Positions 29,234 through 37,274 of a DNA stretch of 64,000 nucleotides are shown here, in pieces. This stretch comes from Pelomonas sp. V22 (GTDB lineage: Bacteria > Pseudomonadota > Gammaproteobacteria > Burkholderiales > Burkholderiaceae_C): assembly GCF_030014915.1 (NCBI RefSeq), contig NZ_JAGIXS010000008.1, forward strand, positions 186,001-250,000. The letters are read 5' to 3'. Numbering within the stretch: position 1 is the stretch's first letter; the number at the start of each line of letters is the position of its first letter. The position numbers and the translations under genes are program-made. Under the pieces are notes generated by a model. That model was not told where the DNA came from. It searched no databases and saw only the letters and a list, made by a program, of their open reading frames with translations.

Positions 29234-30764
29234 GGCGGAACACGCCGACGGCCTGCACCAGGCGGTCCGACTGGGCCCGCATCAGCTGCGCGGCCGCGAT
29301 CGACTGCTCGGCCATGGCGGCGTTCTGCTGCGTCATGCGGTCCAGCTCCTCCACGCGCTGATTGAGCTGCTGCACGCCCTCGGCCTGCTCGCTGTTGGCC
29401 ACGCTGATGCTGCCGATAAGGCCGGCTGCATCGCGCACCTGGGCGATCAGACCCTCCATGGCCTGGCGCGAGGCCGCCACCAGCACCGTGCCGGCGGCCA
29501 CGCGCTCGCCGCTGTTCTCGATCAAGGCCTTGATCTCGCGTGCCGCCTGCTGGCTGCGCTGGGCCAGCCCACGCACCTCGGCAGCCACGACCGCGAAACC
29601 GCGCCCCTGTTCGCCCGCCCGCGCCGCTTCAACGGCGGCATTGAGCGCCAGCAGATTGGTCTGGAAGGCTATGCCGTCGATCACGCCGATGATGTCGCCG
29701 ATGCGCGTGCTGGCCTGGTTGATCTGCTGCATCGTCGCTTCCACGTCGACCACGCTGCGGCCCACCGCAGCCACCGAACCTGCCATCGCCTCGGCGGCCT
29801 GGCTGGCCTGGGCCGCCGTCTGCGCGTTCTGCCCCACGCTGCCGCTCAGCTCGGTCAGCGCGGCCGCCGTTTCGGCGAGGCTGGCGGAGCTCTGCTCGGT
29901 GCGCGCGCCCAGGTCGGCACTGGCCGCCTCGACCTGCTGTGCCGCCGCTTGCAGGCCGCTGGTCTGCTCGCCCACATCGGCCACCAGGGCGCGCACGTTC
30001 AGGCCCGCCTGGTTGATCGAGCGCAGCAGCAGGCCGATGTCGTCGACCCGCTCCATGCGCACATTGGCATCGAAGTGGCCGGCCGCCACGTTGGCGGCCT
30101 GGCGTGCCACCTGGCGCAGCGGCTGCACCACTTGCTGCTGCAGGCAGGCATCCACCAGAGCCAGGGCCGCTGCCACGGCAAGCGCGGCACCGGCGAGCGG
30201 CAACTCGCTCAGACCGGCCAGCCAGGCCAGGCCCAGCAGCAAGGGCCACAGCGGCCACAGCGCGAGGCGGATGCGCCCGGCCACCGACAGCGTCTTGAGC
30301 CGGTCGCCCAGCGCATGCCAGCCCTTGCGCAGCACCAGGCCACGGTGGAAGTACAGGCGCCCGGCCTGCCCCTCGCGGAAGCGCTGGTAGATCGTCTCGG
30401 CGCTGCCGATCTCCTCGCGCGTGGGATGGGTGCGCACCGAGATGTAGCCAGAGACGCGGCCGCCGCGCACCACCGGCGCCACGTTGGCACGCACCCAGTA
30501 GTGATCGCCATCGCTGCGGCGGTTCTTCACGAGGCCGGTCCAGGCCTGGTCGCGGCGCAAGGTGGCCCACATGTCGGCAAAGGCCTGGCGCGGCATGTCA
30601 GGATGGCGCACCAGCTTGTGCGGCTGGCCCATCAGCGCGTCGGCGGCATAGCCGCTGACGGCCACGAAGGCCGCATTGGCATATTGGATGTGGCTGTGCT
30701 CATCCGTGGTCGACATCAAGGTGGCATCGGGGGCGTAACTGAACTCCCGCTGGGTCACATGCAT
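29226..30764 (-). CDS. Aer-type methyl-accepting chemotaxis protein (PAS-containing)
   Basis: A 512-residue receptor. The N-terminal PAS domain (about 10-120) has the FAD-type Aer signature ([16 protein letters not shown]). Two closely spaced hydrophobic segments follow (about 165-210), then a HAMP-like region and the long coiled-coil signalling domain with the highly conserved tip [20 protein letters not shown]. Such receptors sense redox or oxygen indirectly and feed CheA. Start at 30764 has an AGGGAG site upstream. It is translationally coupled to the PAS-GGDEF-EAL gene, linking chemotaxis with c-di-GMP output. Confidence 0.92.
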   Translation of the reverse strand: MHVTQREFSYAPDATLMSTTDEHSHIQYANAAFVAVSGYAADALMGQPHKLVRHPDMPRQAFADMWATLRRDQAWTGLVKNRRSDGDHYWVRANVAPVVRGGRVSGYISVRTHPTREEIGSAETIYQRFREGQAGRLYFHRGLVLRKGWHALGDRLKTLSVAGRIRLALWPLWPLLLGLAWLAGLSELPLAGAALAVAAALALVDACLQQQVVQPLRQVARQAANVAAGHFDANVRMERVDDIGLLLRSINQAGLNVRALVADVGEQTSGLQAAAQQVEAASADLGARTEQSSASLAETAAALTELSGSVGQNAQTAAQASQAAEAMAGSVAAVGRSVVDVEATMQQINQASTRIGDIIGVIDGIAFQTNLLALNAAVEAARAGEQGRGFAVVAAEVRGLAQRSQQAAREIKALIENSGERVAAGTVLVAASRQAMEGLIAQVRDAAGLIGSISVANSEQAEGVQQLNQRVEELDRMTQQNAAMAEQSIAAAQLMRAQSDRLVQAVGVFRHA

Positions 30765-30890
30765 TCTTGACTCCCTTGTCGCCAGGCAGCGCCGTTGCCA
30801 CCTTGGCGAGGCCGATTCTGTCGGTCGCCCCGGCTGCGGTTTGCGCTGGATCAACCGCCACTGTGAGCCGGCGCACAGGCAGGCTGCGAC

Positions 30891-31610
30891 TCAAGCCTCG
30901 GGCGGCGCCAGCAGGCGTTCGAGCCGGCTCAGATCGAGCTCAACGCCGTGGTGATGCGGGCGCCGCACGATGCCCTGGGACACGAAGGCGCGCCAGGTCC
31001 GGTTCACGCTTTCGCGCGTCACATTGAGCAGCTCGGCCAGAGCGCCCTGGGCCGGCAGCTGCATGGAGCGCGCTGGCTGCATCTCGGCGAGCAGTTGCAG
31101 GGCCATGGCCAGGCGTTGATCGAGCCCGGGCAGGCGCACCAGGCGACTCCAGGCCGCCAGCGTGGCCACGACAAGGCGCGAGTGCTGGGCCACCAGACCT
31201 GGCAGGGCCGAGGGCCCTCGCAGCGCGCAGACCTCTTCCAGCAGTTGCACCGGGAACTCGCACACCGACACTGGCGTCAGCGCCTCGACGGTGAACACCG
31301 AGGCCTGGCCCTGCAGCCCGGACTGCCCCAGCAGATTGCCATGGCCTATGCAGGCGATGGCGGGCTCGCGGCCCTCGAGATCGGACTGGCGCACCGCCAG
31401 CAGGCCTGACTTCACATAGCTGAGCCACGGCGCATGCTCACCCTCGCGCTGCATCAGCGTGCCGCGCCGGTAGCTGCGCGCCACCACCTCGCCAATGCGC
31501 TCGGGCCGCATCAGCTCTCCATAGCCCGCTATCGGGCATTGGCCGGCCACCACGCATTGAGCGCAAGGCGGCACACGATGGCTCACGCCTCCCGCCTCCG
31601 TCTTGCCCAC
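30891..31610 (-). CDS. Crp/Fnr regulator with FNR-type cysteine ligands and CRP-type recognition helix
   Basis: A 239-residue protein. The N-terminus carries Cys16-x2-Cys19-x5-Cys25, and Cys117 lies in PVSVCEFP; spacing and context equal the four [4Fe-4S] ligands of E. coli FNR. A cNMP-binding fold and dimer helix follow. The recognition helix reads TRESVNR: it keeps the Arg-Glu...Arg pattern of CRP rather than FNR's ExxSR. So it probably senses oxygen or NO but may bind TGTGA-type sites. The marked start is a GTG; later in-frame GTG codons at residues 9 and 13 (just before the Cys cluster) are possible. A perfect TGTGA-N6-TCACA site lies about 93 bp upstream. Confidence 0.85.
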   Translation of the reverse strand: MGKTEAGGVSHRVPPCAQCVVAGQCPIAGYGELMRPERIGEVVARSYRRGTLMQREGEHAPWLSYVKSGLLAVRQSDLEGREPAIACIGHGNLLGQSGLQGQASVFTVEALTPVSVCEFPVQLLEEVCALRGPSALPGLVAQHSRLVVATLAAWSRLVRLPGLDQRLAMALQLLAEMQPARSMQLPAQGALAELLNVTRESVNRTWRAFVSQGIVRRPHHHGVELDLSRLERLLAPPEA

Positions 31611-31702
31611 GCCAACTGCTGCCTCGCTGTCACCACGTCACAACCTCGACTGCCCGTGACCATCACCGGCGCAGCATTGTGGGTAGCAGGGGCACGCACG
31701 GC

Positions 31703-31718
31703 TGTGACCTGGATCACA
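31703..31718. promoter_or_regulatory. CRP-type operator TGTGA-N6-TCACA
   Basis: Perfect 5-bp arms TGTGA (31703-31707) and TCACA (31714-31718) with one further matching pair outside (C...G). This is the classic CRP/CRP-like target. It lies about 93 bp upstream of a Crp/Fnr gene whose recognition helix keeps the CRP-type Arg-Glu...Arg pattern, suggesting autoregulation. Confidence 0.55.
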
Positions 31719-31820
31719 GGCCGCCCCGCGCCCGCGCGCAGGGCGCCTGCATCCCCCCTAAGCAGGGGACAAGCCGAGGCGGCCGCCGCCGCCGCCCGTC
31801 CGACAGCATCGCGTCAGCCG

Positions 31821-31835
31821 ATAAGCCTGGCTTAT
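31821..31835. repeat. Perfect inverted repeat ATAAGCC-T-GGCTTAT
   Basis: Two 7-bp arms around a single T, flanked by further imperfect GCCG/CGGC symmetry. It lies 80 bp past the GST stop codon and about 211 bp upstream of the Crp/Fnr gene. It could be an operator; no T-tract marks it as a terminator. Confidence 0.4.
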
Positions 31836-31914
31836 GCGGCAATCACCTTGAGGAAATCCTGGGTGCAATGGGACGCGTCTTCACGATGTTACTGGGGCGG
31901 CCGGGTCATCCTGC

Positions 31915-32523
31915 TTACTTCAACAAGCCTTCGGCTTTCATCGCCTCGACCACGGCCGGGCGGGCGCCCACGCGCGCGCGGTAGGCAGCCAAGGTGGCCA
32001 GGCCGGTGATGTCCACACCCACCAGCGAAGCCCAGTTGCTGACGGTGAACAGATAGGCATCCGCCACCGTGAACTGATCACCCATCAGGAATTGCCTGCC
32101 TTCCAGCTGCTCGTTGACCCAGGTCAGGCGCTCGACCAGCTTGGCGCGCGACACGGCCTTGGATTCTTCCGGGATGGCCGGGTTGAACAGCGGCGAGAAG
32201 CCCTTGTGCAGCTCGCTGGTGATGAAGTTCAGCCACTCCTGCAGGCGGTAACGCGCCCAGCTGCCGTTGGCCGGCGCCAGTTCCTTGGCCGGCACCTGGT
32301 CGGCGATGTACTGCACGATGGCCGGGCCTTCGGTCAGGCGCTCGCCGCTGTCCAGCTCCAGCACGGGCACCGAGCCCTTGGGGTTGATCGCATAGAAGTC
32401 GCTGCCGTCCTGCAGCTTCTTGGTCTTGGTGCTGGCCAGCACCAGCTGGACGTCCAGGCCCGCCTCGCGCAGCACGATGTGCGGGGACAGGGAGCAGGCG
32501 CCAGGGCTGTAGTAGAGCTTCAT
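31915..32523 (-). CDS. Glutathione S-transferase
   Basis: A 202-residue protein of the beta/GstA type. It starts MKLYYSPGACSLSPHIVLREAG with the Ser/Cys active-site region (SPGACS), then NPKGSVPVLEL (cis-Pro) and ERLTEGPAIVQYIAD (glutathione gamma-Glu contact). The C-terminal helical domain ends in VADAYLFTVSNWA. It conjugates glutathione to electrophiles or reduces peroxides in the cytoplasm. Start at the ATG giving the canonical N-terminus. Divergent from the MaoC-like gene across a 136-bp gap. Confidence 0.93.
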   Translation of the reverse strand: MKLYYSPGACSLSPHIVLREAGLDVQLVLASTKTKKLQDGSDFYAINPKGSVPVLELDSGERLTEGPAIVQYIADQVPAKELAPANGSWARYRLQEWLNFITSELHKGFSPLFNPAIPEESKAVSRAKLVERLTWVNEQLEGRQFLMGDQFTVADAYLFTVSNWASLVGVDITGLATLAAYRARVGARPAVVEAMKAEGLLK

Positions 32524-32659
32524 GGTCAGGGCTTTCAGGGTGGACAAAGCTGAAACCATACGGCTGAATGATTAGGCTTATTGCGCGCTGGTTCATTGCG
32601 TCAGGTTCGCGGACAACGACAGCCTCCCAGGCGATCACGACTTAAAGCGCAATGAGCCA

Positions 32660-33154
32660 ATGAATGTCCCTGCAGAACACTCCGGAACGCCCATGCCTCG
32701 CTACGCCTTCGAAGATTTCCCGGTCGGCCTTGAACTGGACTGCGGCAGCCGCCTGGTCGACCGCGAGGAGGGCCTGCGCTTCGCCGCCGCCTACGACCCG
32801 CAGCCGCTGCACCTGGACGAGGAGGCCGCGAACGCCTCGGTGCTGGGCGGCCTTTCGGTCAGCGGCTGGCATACCTGCGCCATGGTCATGCGCCTGATGT
32901 GCGACGCCTACCTGCTCGATTCGACCAGCCAGGGCTCTCCCGGCATCGAGAACCTGCGCTGGCTCAGGCCGGTGCGGCCGGGCGACAGGCTCCATGTCCG
33001 CATGGTGGTGAAGGAGGCACGCGTCAGCCAGAGCCGGCCAGCCATCGGCCTGGTGCGCTCCGAGTGGCTGGTGCACAACCAGCAGGGCGAGCCGGTGCTG
33101 AGCATGGAGGGCTGGGGCATGTTCGGCCGGCGCGAGGCCGGCAATGAGCGCTGA
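32660..33154 (+). CDS. MaoC-like hotdog-fold dehydratase
   Basis: A 164-residue hotdog protein. The core FEDFPVGLELDCGSRLVDREEGLRFAAAYDPQPLHLD is typical of (R)-specific enoyl-CoA hydratases, with the Asp-Pro-x-x-x-His catalytic pair (YDPQPLH), then ASVLGGLSVSGWHT and NLRWLRPVRPGD. It likely hydrates an enoyl-CoA in fatty acid or polyhydroxyalkanoate metabolism; substrate unknown. The ATG at 32693 (MPRYAFEDFPVG) is an equally good or better start; the first 11 residues are not part of the domain. Divergent from the GST gene. Confidence 0.83.
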   Translation: MNVPAEHSGTPMPRYAFEDFPVGLELDCGSRLVDREEGLRFAAAYDPQPLHLDEEAANASVLGGLSVSGWHTCAMVMRLMCDAYLLDSTSQGSPGIENLRWLRPVRPGDRLHVRMVVKEARVSQSRPAIGLVRSEWLVHNQQGEPVLSMEGWGMFGRREAGNER

Positions 33155-33283
33155 GAACGACCGCTGAGCCCCGGCTTCCCGCCATTCGCCGCCTGAGCCC
33201 GCCATCGGCCGCAAATCCGGTCGCCCGGGCCCGTGCCGGTCTCCATAATCCGCCCCGTTCAAAACCAAGAGGAGAACGGAGCC

Positions 33284-34783
33284 ATGCATCCCCCATCAAC
33301 GAGGAGACAGCCGGTCCGCCTGGCGCTCGCCGCCACGGCCCTGATGGCCTTGTCGGCCTGGGCCCAGGCCGCTGACATGCCGGCCCCCACCCCCACCCAG
33401 CCCTGCCGTCTCAGCGGCCTGCCCAATGAGCTGCAATGCGGCTCGGTCAAGCGAGCGCTGGACCCGGCCAAGCCCGAGGGCGCCCAGATCGAGGTGCACT
33501 ACGTGGTGCTGCCGGCCCTGGCCCGCAACAAGCTGCCCGACCCGGTGCTGTTCCTGGCCGGCGGCCCGGGCCAGAGCTCGATCAATGTGGCGTCCGCCGT
33601 GCTGTCGCGCTTCTCGCGGCTGAACAACCGCCGCGACTTGGTCTTCGTGGACCAGCGTGGCACCGGCAAGTCCGCACCGCTGGAATGCCCGGACCCCGGC
33701 CGGCGGCCGCTCGCCGAGATGGCCGACAACGACCGCCAGCTCAAGGAGCTGGAGCAATGCCGCGACAACCTGCAGAAGCTGCCCTATGGCGACCTGCGCT
33801 TCTTCACCACCACGATTGCCATGCAGGACGTGGACGCGGTCCGCCAGGCCCTCGGCGCCAACCAATGGAACGTGATCGGCGGCTCCTACGGCACGCGCGC
33901 CGCGCTGGAATTGCAGCGCCAGTTCCCGCAGACCATCCGCCGCCTGCTGATCGACGGCCTGGCGCCGCCGGACATGATCCTGCCCGCCTCGTTCTCCACC
34001 GACACCCAGGCCGCCGGCGATGCCCTGTTCGACGACTGCGCGAAGGATGCCGCCTGCAGCAAGGCCTTCCCCAAGCTGCGCGAGCAATGGGCCGGCCTCT
34101 TGAAGAGCGTGCCGCGCACGGTCCAGGTCACGCATCCGGTCACCGGCCGTCCTGACCATTTCGTGCTGAGCCGCCGCATGCTGTTGAGCGCCCTGCGCGG
34201 CCCGCTCTACAACCCGGCCATGGCCTCGGCCCTGCCGGCCGCGATTGCGGCAGCCGCTGAAGGCCGCTTCGAAGGCCTCATCGGCCTGAGCTCGGGCGGC
34301 ACGCCGCGCAAGGGCATGGGCCTGGCCATGGGCATGCACTTTTCGGTGGTCTGCGCCGAGGACGTGCCACGCCTCTCAATCAGCACCGACAAGCCCGGTG
34401 CCGACTTCGGCGACACCGATGCGCAGTTCTATCTGAGCGCCTGCAAGAACTGGCCGCGCGGCAGCGTGCCGGAGGCCTTCTACAGCATCCCCAAGGCCCC
34501 GGCCCCGGTGCTCCTGATGAGTGGTGCCATCGACCCGGTGACGCCGCCCCGCCACGGCGAGCATGTGGCCAAGGCCCTGGGCGACCAGGCCCTGCACGTG
34601 GTCGTGCCCGCCACCGGCCACGGCGTGATGGCCCTGGCCTGCATGCGCGACGTGGTGTTCCGCTTCATTGACGCCAAGCAGGACGCCGAAGCACTCAAGA
34701 CGGACACCAGCTGCGCCGCCAAGATCCCGCGCCCCACGTTCTTCCTGCCCATCCCTGACGCCCCCCGGGAGGCCCAGCCATGA
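33284..34783 (+). CDS. Exported S33-family alpha/beta hydrolase (prolyl-aminopeptidase-like)
   Basis: A 499-residue protein with a signal peptide (about 1-30). It has the oxyanion motif FLAGGPGQS, the DQRGTGKS segment typical of S33 peptidases, the nucleophile Ser201 in GGSYGTRAAL, an Asp in GAIDPVTPP and a His in ATGHGVM. A cap domain lies between. Family members cleave N-terminal Pro or act as tripeptidyl peptidases. Its stop overlaps the start of the ABC ATPase gene (ATGA), and the permease gene follows likewise, so the three genes form one translationally coupled operon. A strong AGAGGAG site precedes the ATG. Confidence 0.88.
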   Translation: MHPPSTRRQPVRLALAATALMALSAWAQAADMPAPTPTQPCRLSGLPNELQCGSVKRALDPAKPEGAQIEVHYVVLPALARNKLPDPVLFLAGGPGQSSINVASAVLSRFSRLNNRRDLVFVDQRGTGKSAPLECPDPGRRPLAEMADNDRQLKELEQCRDNLQKLPYGDLRFFTTTIAMQDVDAVRQALGANQWNVIGGSYGTRAALELQRQFPQTIRRLLIDGLAPPDMILPASFSTDTQAAGDALFDDCAKDAACSKAFPKLREQWAGLLKSVPRTVQVTHPVTGRPDHFVLSRRMLLSALRGPLYNPAMASALPAAIAAAAEGRFEGLIGLSSGGTPRKGMGLAMGMHFSVVCAEDVPRLSISTDKPGADFGDTDAQFYLSACKNWPRGSVPEAFYSIPKAPAPVLLMSGAIDPVTPPRHGEHVAKALGDQALHVVVPATGHGVMALACMRDVVFRFIDAKQDAEALKTDTSCAAKIPRPTFFLPIPDAPREAQP

Positions 34784-35565
34784 TCCACATCGACCAGGTT
34801 CACAAGACCTTCCAGACCCGCGCCGCCGGCTCGACCTTCAAGCGCGGTGCCAAGCAGCAGGTCAAGGCCGTGCAAGGCATCAGCGTGAAGGCCACAGACG
34901 GACGCATCACCGGCCTGCTGGGCCCCAACGGCGCCGGCAAGACCACGACGCTGCGCATGCTGGGCGGCCTGTTCGCACCGGATGCCGGCTCGATCCAGGT
35001 CGACGGCCTGCCGGTCGGCCAGGCCGCGCTGGCCCGCATGGGCATCCTCAGCGACGCGCATGGCCTCTACCCGCGGCTCAGCGCCCGCGAGAACATCGTC
35101 TACTTCGGCCGCCTGCAAGGCATGACGCGCGAGGCCGCCGAACAGCGCGCCGAGCTGCTGGCCGACATGCTGGACCTGAAGAAGCTGATGGACCGCCGCA
35201 CCGACGGCTTCAGCCAGGGCGAGCGCATGAAGACCTCACTGGCCCGCGCCCTGGTGCACGACCCGGCCAACATCGTGCTCGACGAGCCCACCAACGGCCT
35301 CGATGTGCTGGCCACCCGCTCGCTGCGTGAATCGCTGCGCTTCCTGCGCTCGGCCGAGGGCGGCGGCAAGTGCATCGTGTTCTCGACGCACATCATGCAA
35401 GAGGTGGAGCAACTCTGTGACCACGTGATCATCGTGGCCGCCGGCCGCAGTGTGGCCGAGGGCACGGTGCCGGAACTGCTGGCCGCGGCCGGCGAGCAGC
35501 GCTTCGAGGACGCCTTCGTCAAGCTGGCCTTCAGCGCCGAAGCCAAGCAGGGAGAACAAGCATGA
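34780..35565 (+). CDS. ABC transporter ATP-binding protein, NatA-like
   Basis: A 261-residue ATPase. Walker A is GPNGAGKTTTLRML, the signature is FSQGERMKTSLARAL (a variant of LSGGQ typical of NatA/multidrug types), Walker B is IVLDEPTNGLD, and the H-loop is FSTHIM. It starts with overlapping ATGA from the hydrolase gene and ends with ATGA into the permease gene. With its partner it would form an ABC-2 type exporter resembling the Na+ or peptide/antibiotic exporter NatAB. The true substrate is unknown; coupling to a secreted peptidase could mean peptide or lipid-linked cargo. Confidence 0.9.
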   Translation: MIHIDQVHKTFQTRAAGSTFKRGAKQQVKAVQGISVKATDGRITGLLGPNGAGKTTTLRMLGGLFAPDAGSIQVDGLPVGQAALARMGILSDAHGLYPRLSARENIVYFGRLQGMTREAAEQRAELLADMLDLKKLMDRRTDGFSQGERMKTSLARALVHDPANIVLDEPTNGLDVLATRSLRESLRFLRSAEGGGKCIVFSTHIMQEVEQLCDHVIIVAAGRSVAEGTVPELLAAAGEQRFEDAFVKLAFSAEAKQGEQA

Positions 35566-36749
35566 GCCGCAAGACCCACGACCTCTTCAGCGCCGCCTGG
35601 GTGGTCTTTCTCAAGGAGCTGATGGACGGCCTGCGCGACCGCCGCACCCTCGCCCGCCTGCTGATCCCCGCAGTGCTGATGGGGCCGCTGATGCTGACCG
35701 CACTGTCGGGCCTGATCGCCTCCTTCCAGGAACAGGCGGCCAAGCGCGAAATCATGGTGGAGGGCATCGACCATGCACCGACGCTGCGCAACTTCCTGGA
35801 GCGCCAGACCTACACCATCCAGGCCCCACCAGCCGACTACGAGAAGCTGTTGCGCAGCAGCAAGCTCACCCAGCCGGTGCTGGTGGTGCCCAAGACCTTC
35901 GAGGAAGAGCTGCTGAACGGCGAGCAACCGGTGGTCGAGATCGTCAGCGACTCGGCCAACCAGCGGGCCAACGCCGGCGTGCGCAACCTCGAGCGCGTGG
36001 TGCGCGGCTTCGGCATGGAGCGTGCCTCGCTGCAACTCGCCCTGCGTGGCATGCCAGCCGACCAGCTGGTGCCGGTGCGCAGCGAGGAGCGCGACCTGGC
36101 CAATCCGCAGGCCCGCGTGGCCCAGCTGACCGGCATGGTGCCGATGTTCATCATCATGGCCGTGCTCTACGGCGCGCTGACCGCCGCGCTGGACAGCACG
36201 GCCGGCGAGCGCGAACGTGGCTCGCTGGAGCCGCTGATGATGAACCCGGTCTCGCCGATGTCGACCGTGATGGGCAAGTGGGGCGCCGTGGCCTTGCTCG
36301 GCATGGCCGTGGCCCTGCTCTCGGACCTGAGCTTCATCCCGGCTCAGCTGATGCTGCAGAGTGACAGCCTGCAGGCCATGTTCAGCTTCGGTCCTCGCGA
36401 GGTCGTGGCCTTCCTGCTGCTGCAGCTGCCGCTGGCCGCCAGCATGGGCGCCCTCTTGATGGCGATCGCGATCCGCTCCAAGACCTTCAAGGAGGCGCAG
36501 GCCAGCAGCACCCTCGTGATCATGGTGATCAGCATGGCGCCTATGGTGACCCTGTTCAACCCGGGCGCCGAGGCTCCCTGGTACCTGTGGATGCCGGGCC
36601 TCGCGCAGAACACGCTGATGACGCACATGCTCAAGGGCGAGCTGCCGACGCTGTGGCAATTCGCCCAGCCCGTGATCGTGGGCCTCGTGCTGACGGTGGT
36701 CTGCCTGCTGGACGTGGCACGCTCGATGCGCACCGCTGTCGCACGATAG
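35562..36749 (+). CDS. ABC-2 type permease, NatB-like
   Basis: A 395-residue protein with one N-terminal membrane helix (about 30-52), a long extracytoplasmic domain (about 55-185) and five or so C-terminal helices (TGMVPMFIIMAVLYGALTAALD onward). GERERGSLEPLMMNPVSP is the diagnostic ABC-2/NatB coupling motif. It is the membrane partner of the ATPase encoded just upstream with an ATGA overlap. No clear terminator follows; the next gene (minus strand) ends 6 bp away. Confidence 0.9.
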   Translation: MSRKTHDLFSAAWVVFLKELMDGLRDRRTLARLLIPAVLMGPLMLTALSGLIASFQEQAAKREIMVEGIDHAPTLRNFLERQTYTIQAPPADYEKLLRSSKLTQPVLVVPKTFEEELLNGEQPVVEIVSDSANQRANAGVRNLERVVRGFGMERASLQLALRGMPADQLVPVRSEERDLANPQARVAQLTGMVPMFIIMAVLYGALTAALDSTAGERERGSLEPLMMNPVSPMSTVMGKWGAVALLGMAVALLSDLSFIPAQLMLQSDSLQAMFSFGPREVVAFLLLQLPLAASMGALLMAIAIRSKTFKEAQASSTLVIMVISMAPMVTLFNPGAEAPWYLWMPGLAQNTLMTHMLKGELPTLWQFAQPVIVGLVLTVVCLLDVARSMRTAVAR

Positions 36750-36755
36750 GCAGTT

Positions 36756-37157
36756 TCAGGCCGGCACCCGCAGCACCTGCGGCCGGCCGGCCTGAAGCAC
36801 CTGCTGGACCTGGGCCTGCCAGGGCAGGCCGTGCACCAGGCCGTTGAGCTCCAGCGCCGATTCCATTGGTGCCAGCACCTCGCCGTCCTCGTTCAGCAGC
36901 TGCAGGTTGGTGACCAGGGACATGGGGTCGGCCAGGGCCACCACGCCGGGCGGCTGGCTGACCCAGTCCCAGGCCACGCCGGCCGTGGACTCGCCCGAGC
37001 GGCTGAGCCACAGGGTCTGGCCGGTCGAGGGTCTTCGGTCGCGGCCGGCCACCAGCACCTGCGTACTGAGGTGCGCGAATTGCAGACCGGACAAAGCCTC
37101 CACCGCACACAAAATGCGCGGCCAGGCGTACACAATCCAGGCAGGGTTCGTCGACAT
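36756..37157 (-). CDS. Small hypothetical protein divergent from the LuxR gene
   Basis: A 133-residue protein with no signal peptide, no membrane segment and no domain I recognise; it has Trp-containing blocks (NPAWIVYAWPRILC, VAWDWVSQPPG). Its start codon faces the LuxR gene across a 117-bp gap containing a CT-N12-AG dyad centred about 80 bp upstream, so it may share control with luxR. Small modulators (such as RsaM-type proteins) often sit beside LuxR genes; similarity here is not established. An upstream GTG start (37181) would add eight residues. Confidence 0.5.
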   Translation of the reverse strand: MSTNPAWIVYAWPRILCAVEALSGLQFAHLSTQVLVAGRDRRPSTGQTLWLSRSGESTAGVAWDWVSQPPGVVALADPMSLVTNLQLLNEDGEVLAPMESALELNGLVHGLPWQAQVQQVLQAGRPQVLRVPA

Positions 37158-37229
37158 CTGGGCTCGATGGGCTGGGGGCACCGGTGGCGCCGTGGCCGCG
37201 AGTGTGCGGCGGCGGCGCGATGGCGCCAG

Positions 37230-37245
37230 CTGTAAACCTTGTCAG
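37230..37245. promoter_or_regulatory. lux-box-like dyad 1 (CTGTAAACCTTGTCAG)
   Basis: A 16-bp element of the form CT-N12-AG, the pattern bound by LuxR/LasR-family quorum-sensing regulators. It shares CTGTAA...TTG.CAG with the element at 38025-38040, and both are preceded by GC.AG. It is 29 bp from the luxR start and 72 bp from the divergent hypothetical gene start. Geometry suits activation of the divergent gene at about -42, or autoregulation of luxR. Confidence 0.6.
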
Positions 37246-37274
37246 GGGGGCGCCTCGCGCCGGAGTATCCCGTC

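Larger units (their letters stand above)
31611..31914. other. Intergenic region upstream of the Crp/Fnr gene
   Basis: A 304-bp gap between the Crp/Fnr gene and the GST gene, both on the minus strand. No convincing gene is present. It holds the TGTGA-N6-TCACA dyad (31703-31718), a C-run/TAAGC/G-run hairpin (31753-31770) and a perfect ATAAGCC-T-GGCTTAT inverted repeat (31821-31835). It is probably the promoter region of the regulator gene. Confidence 0.5.

Noticed and set aside
31434-32009. 191-codon plus-strand frame across the Crp/Fnr promoter region
   Set aside because: Overlaps the 5' part of the Crp/Fnr gene and the end of the GST gene antisense; no domain.
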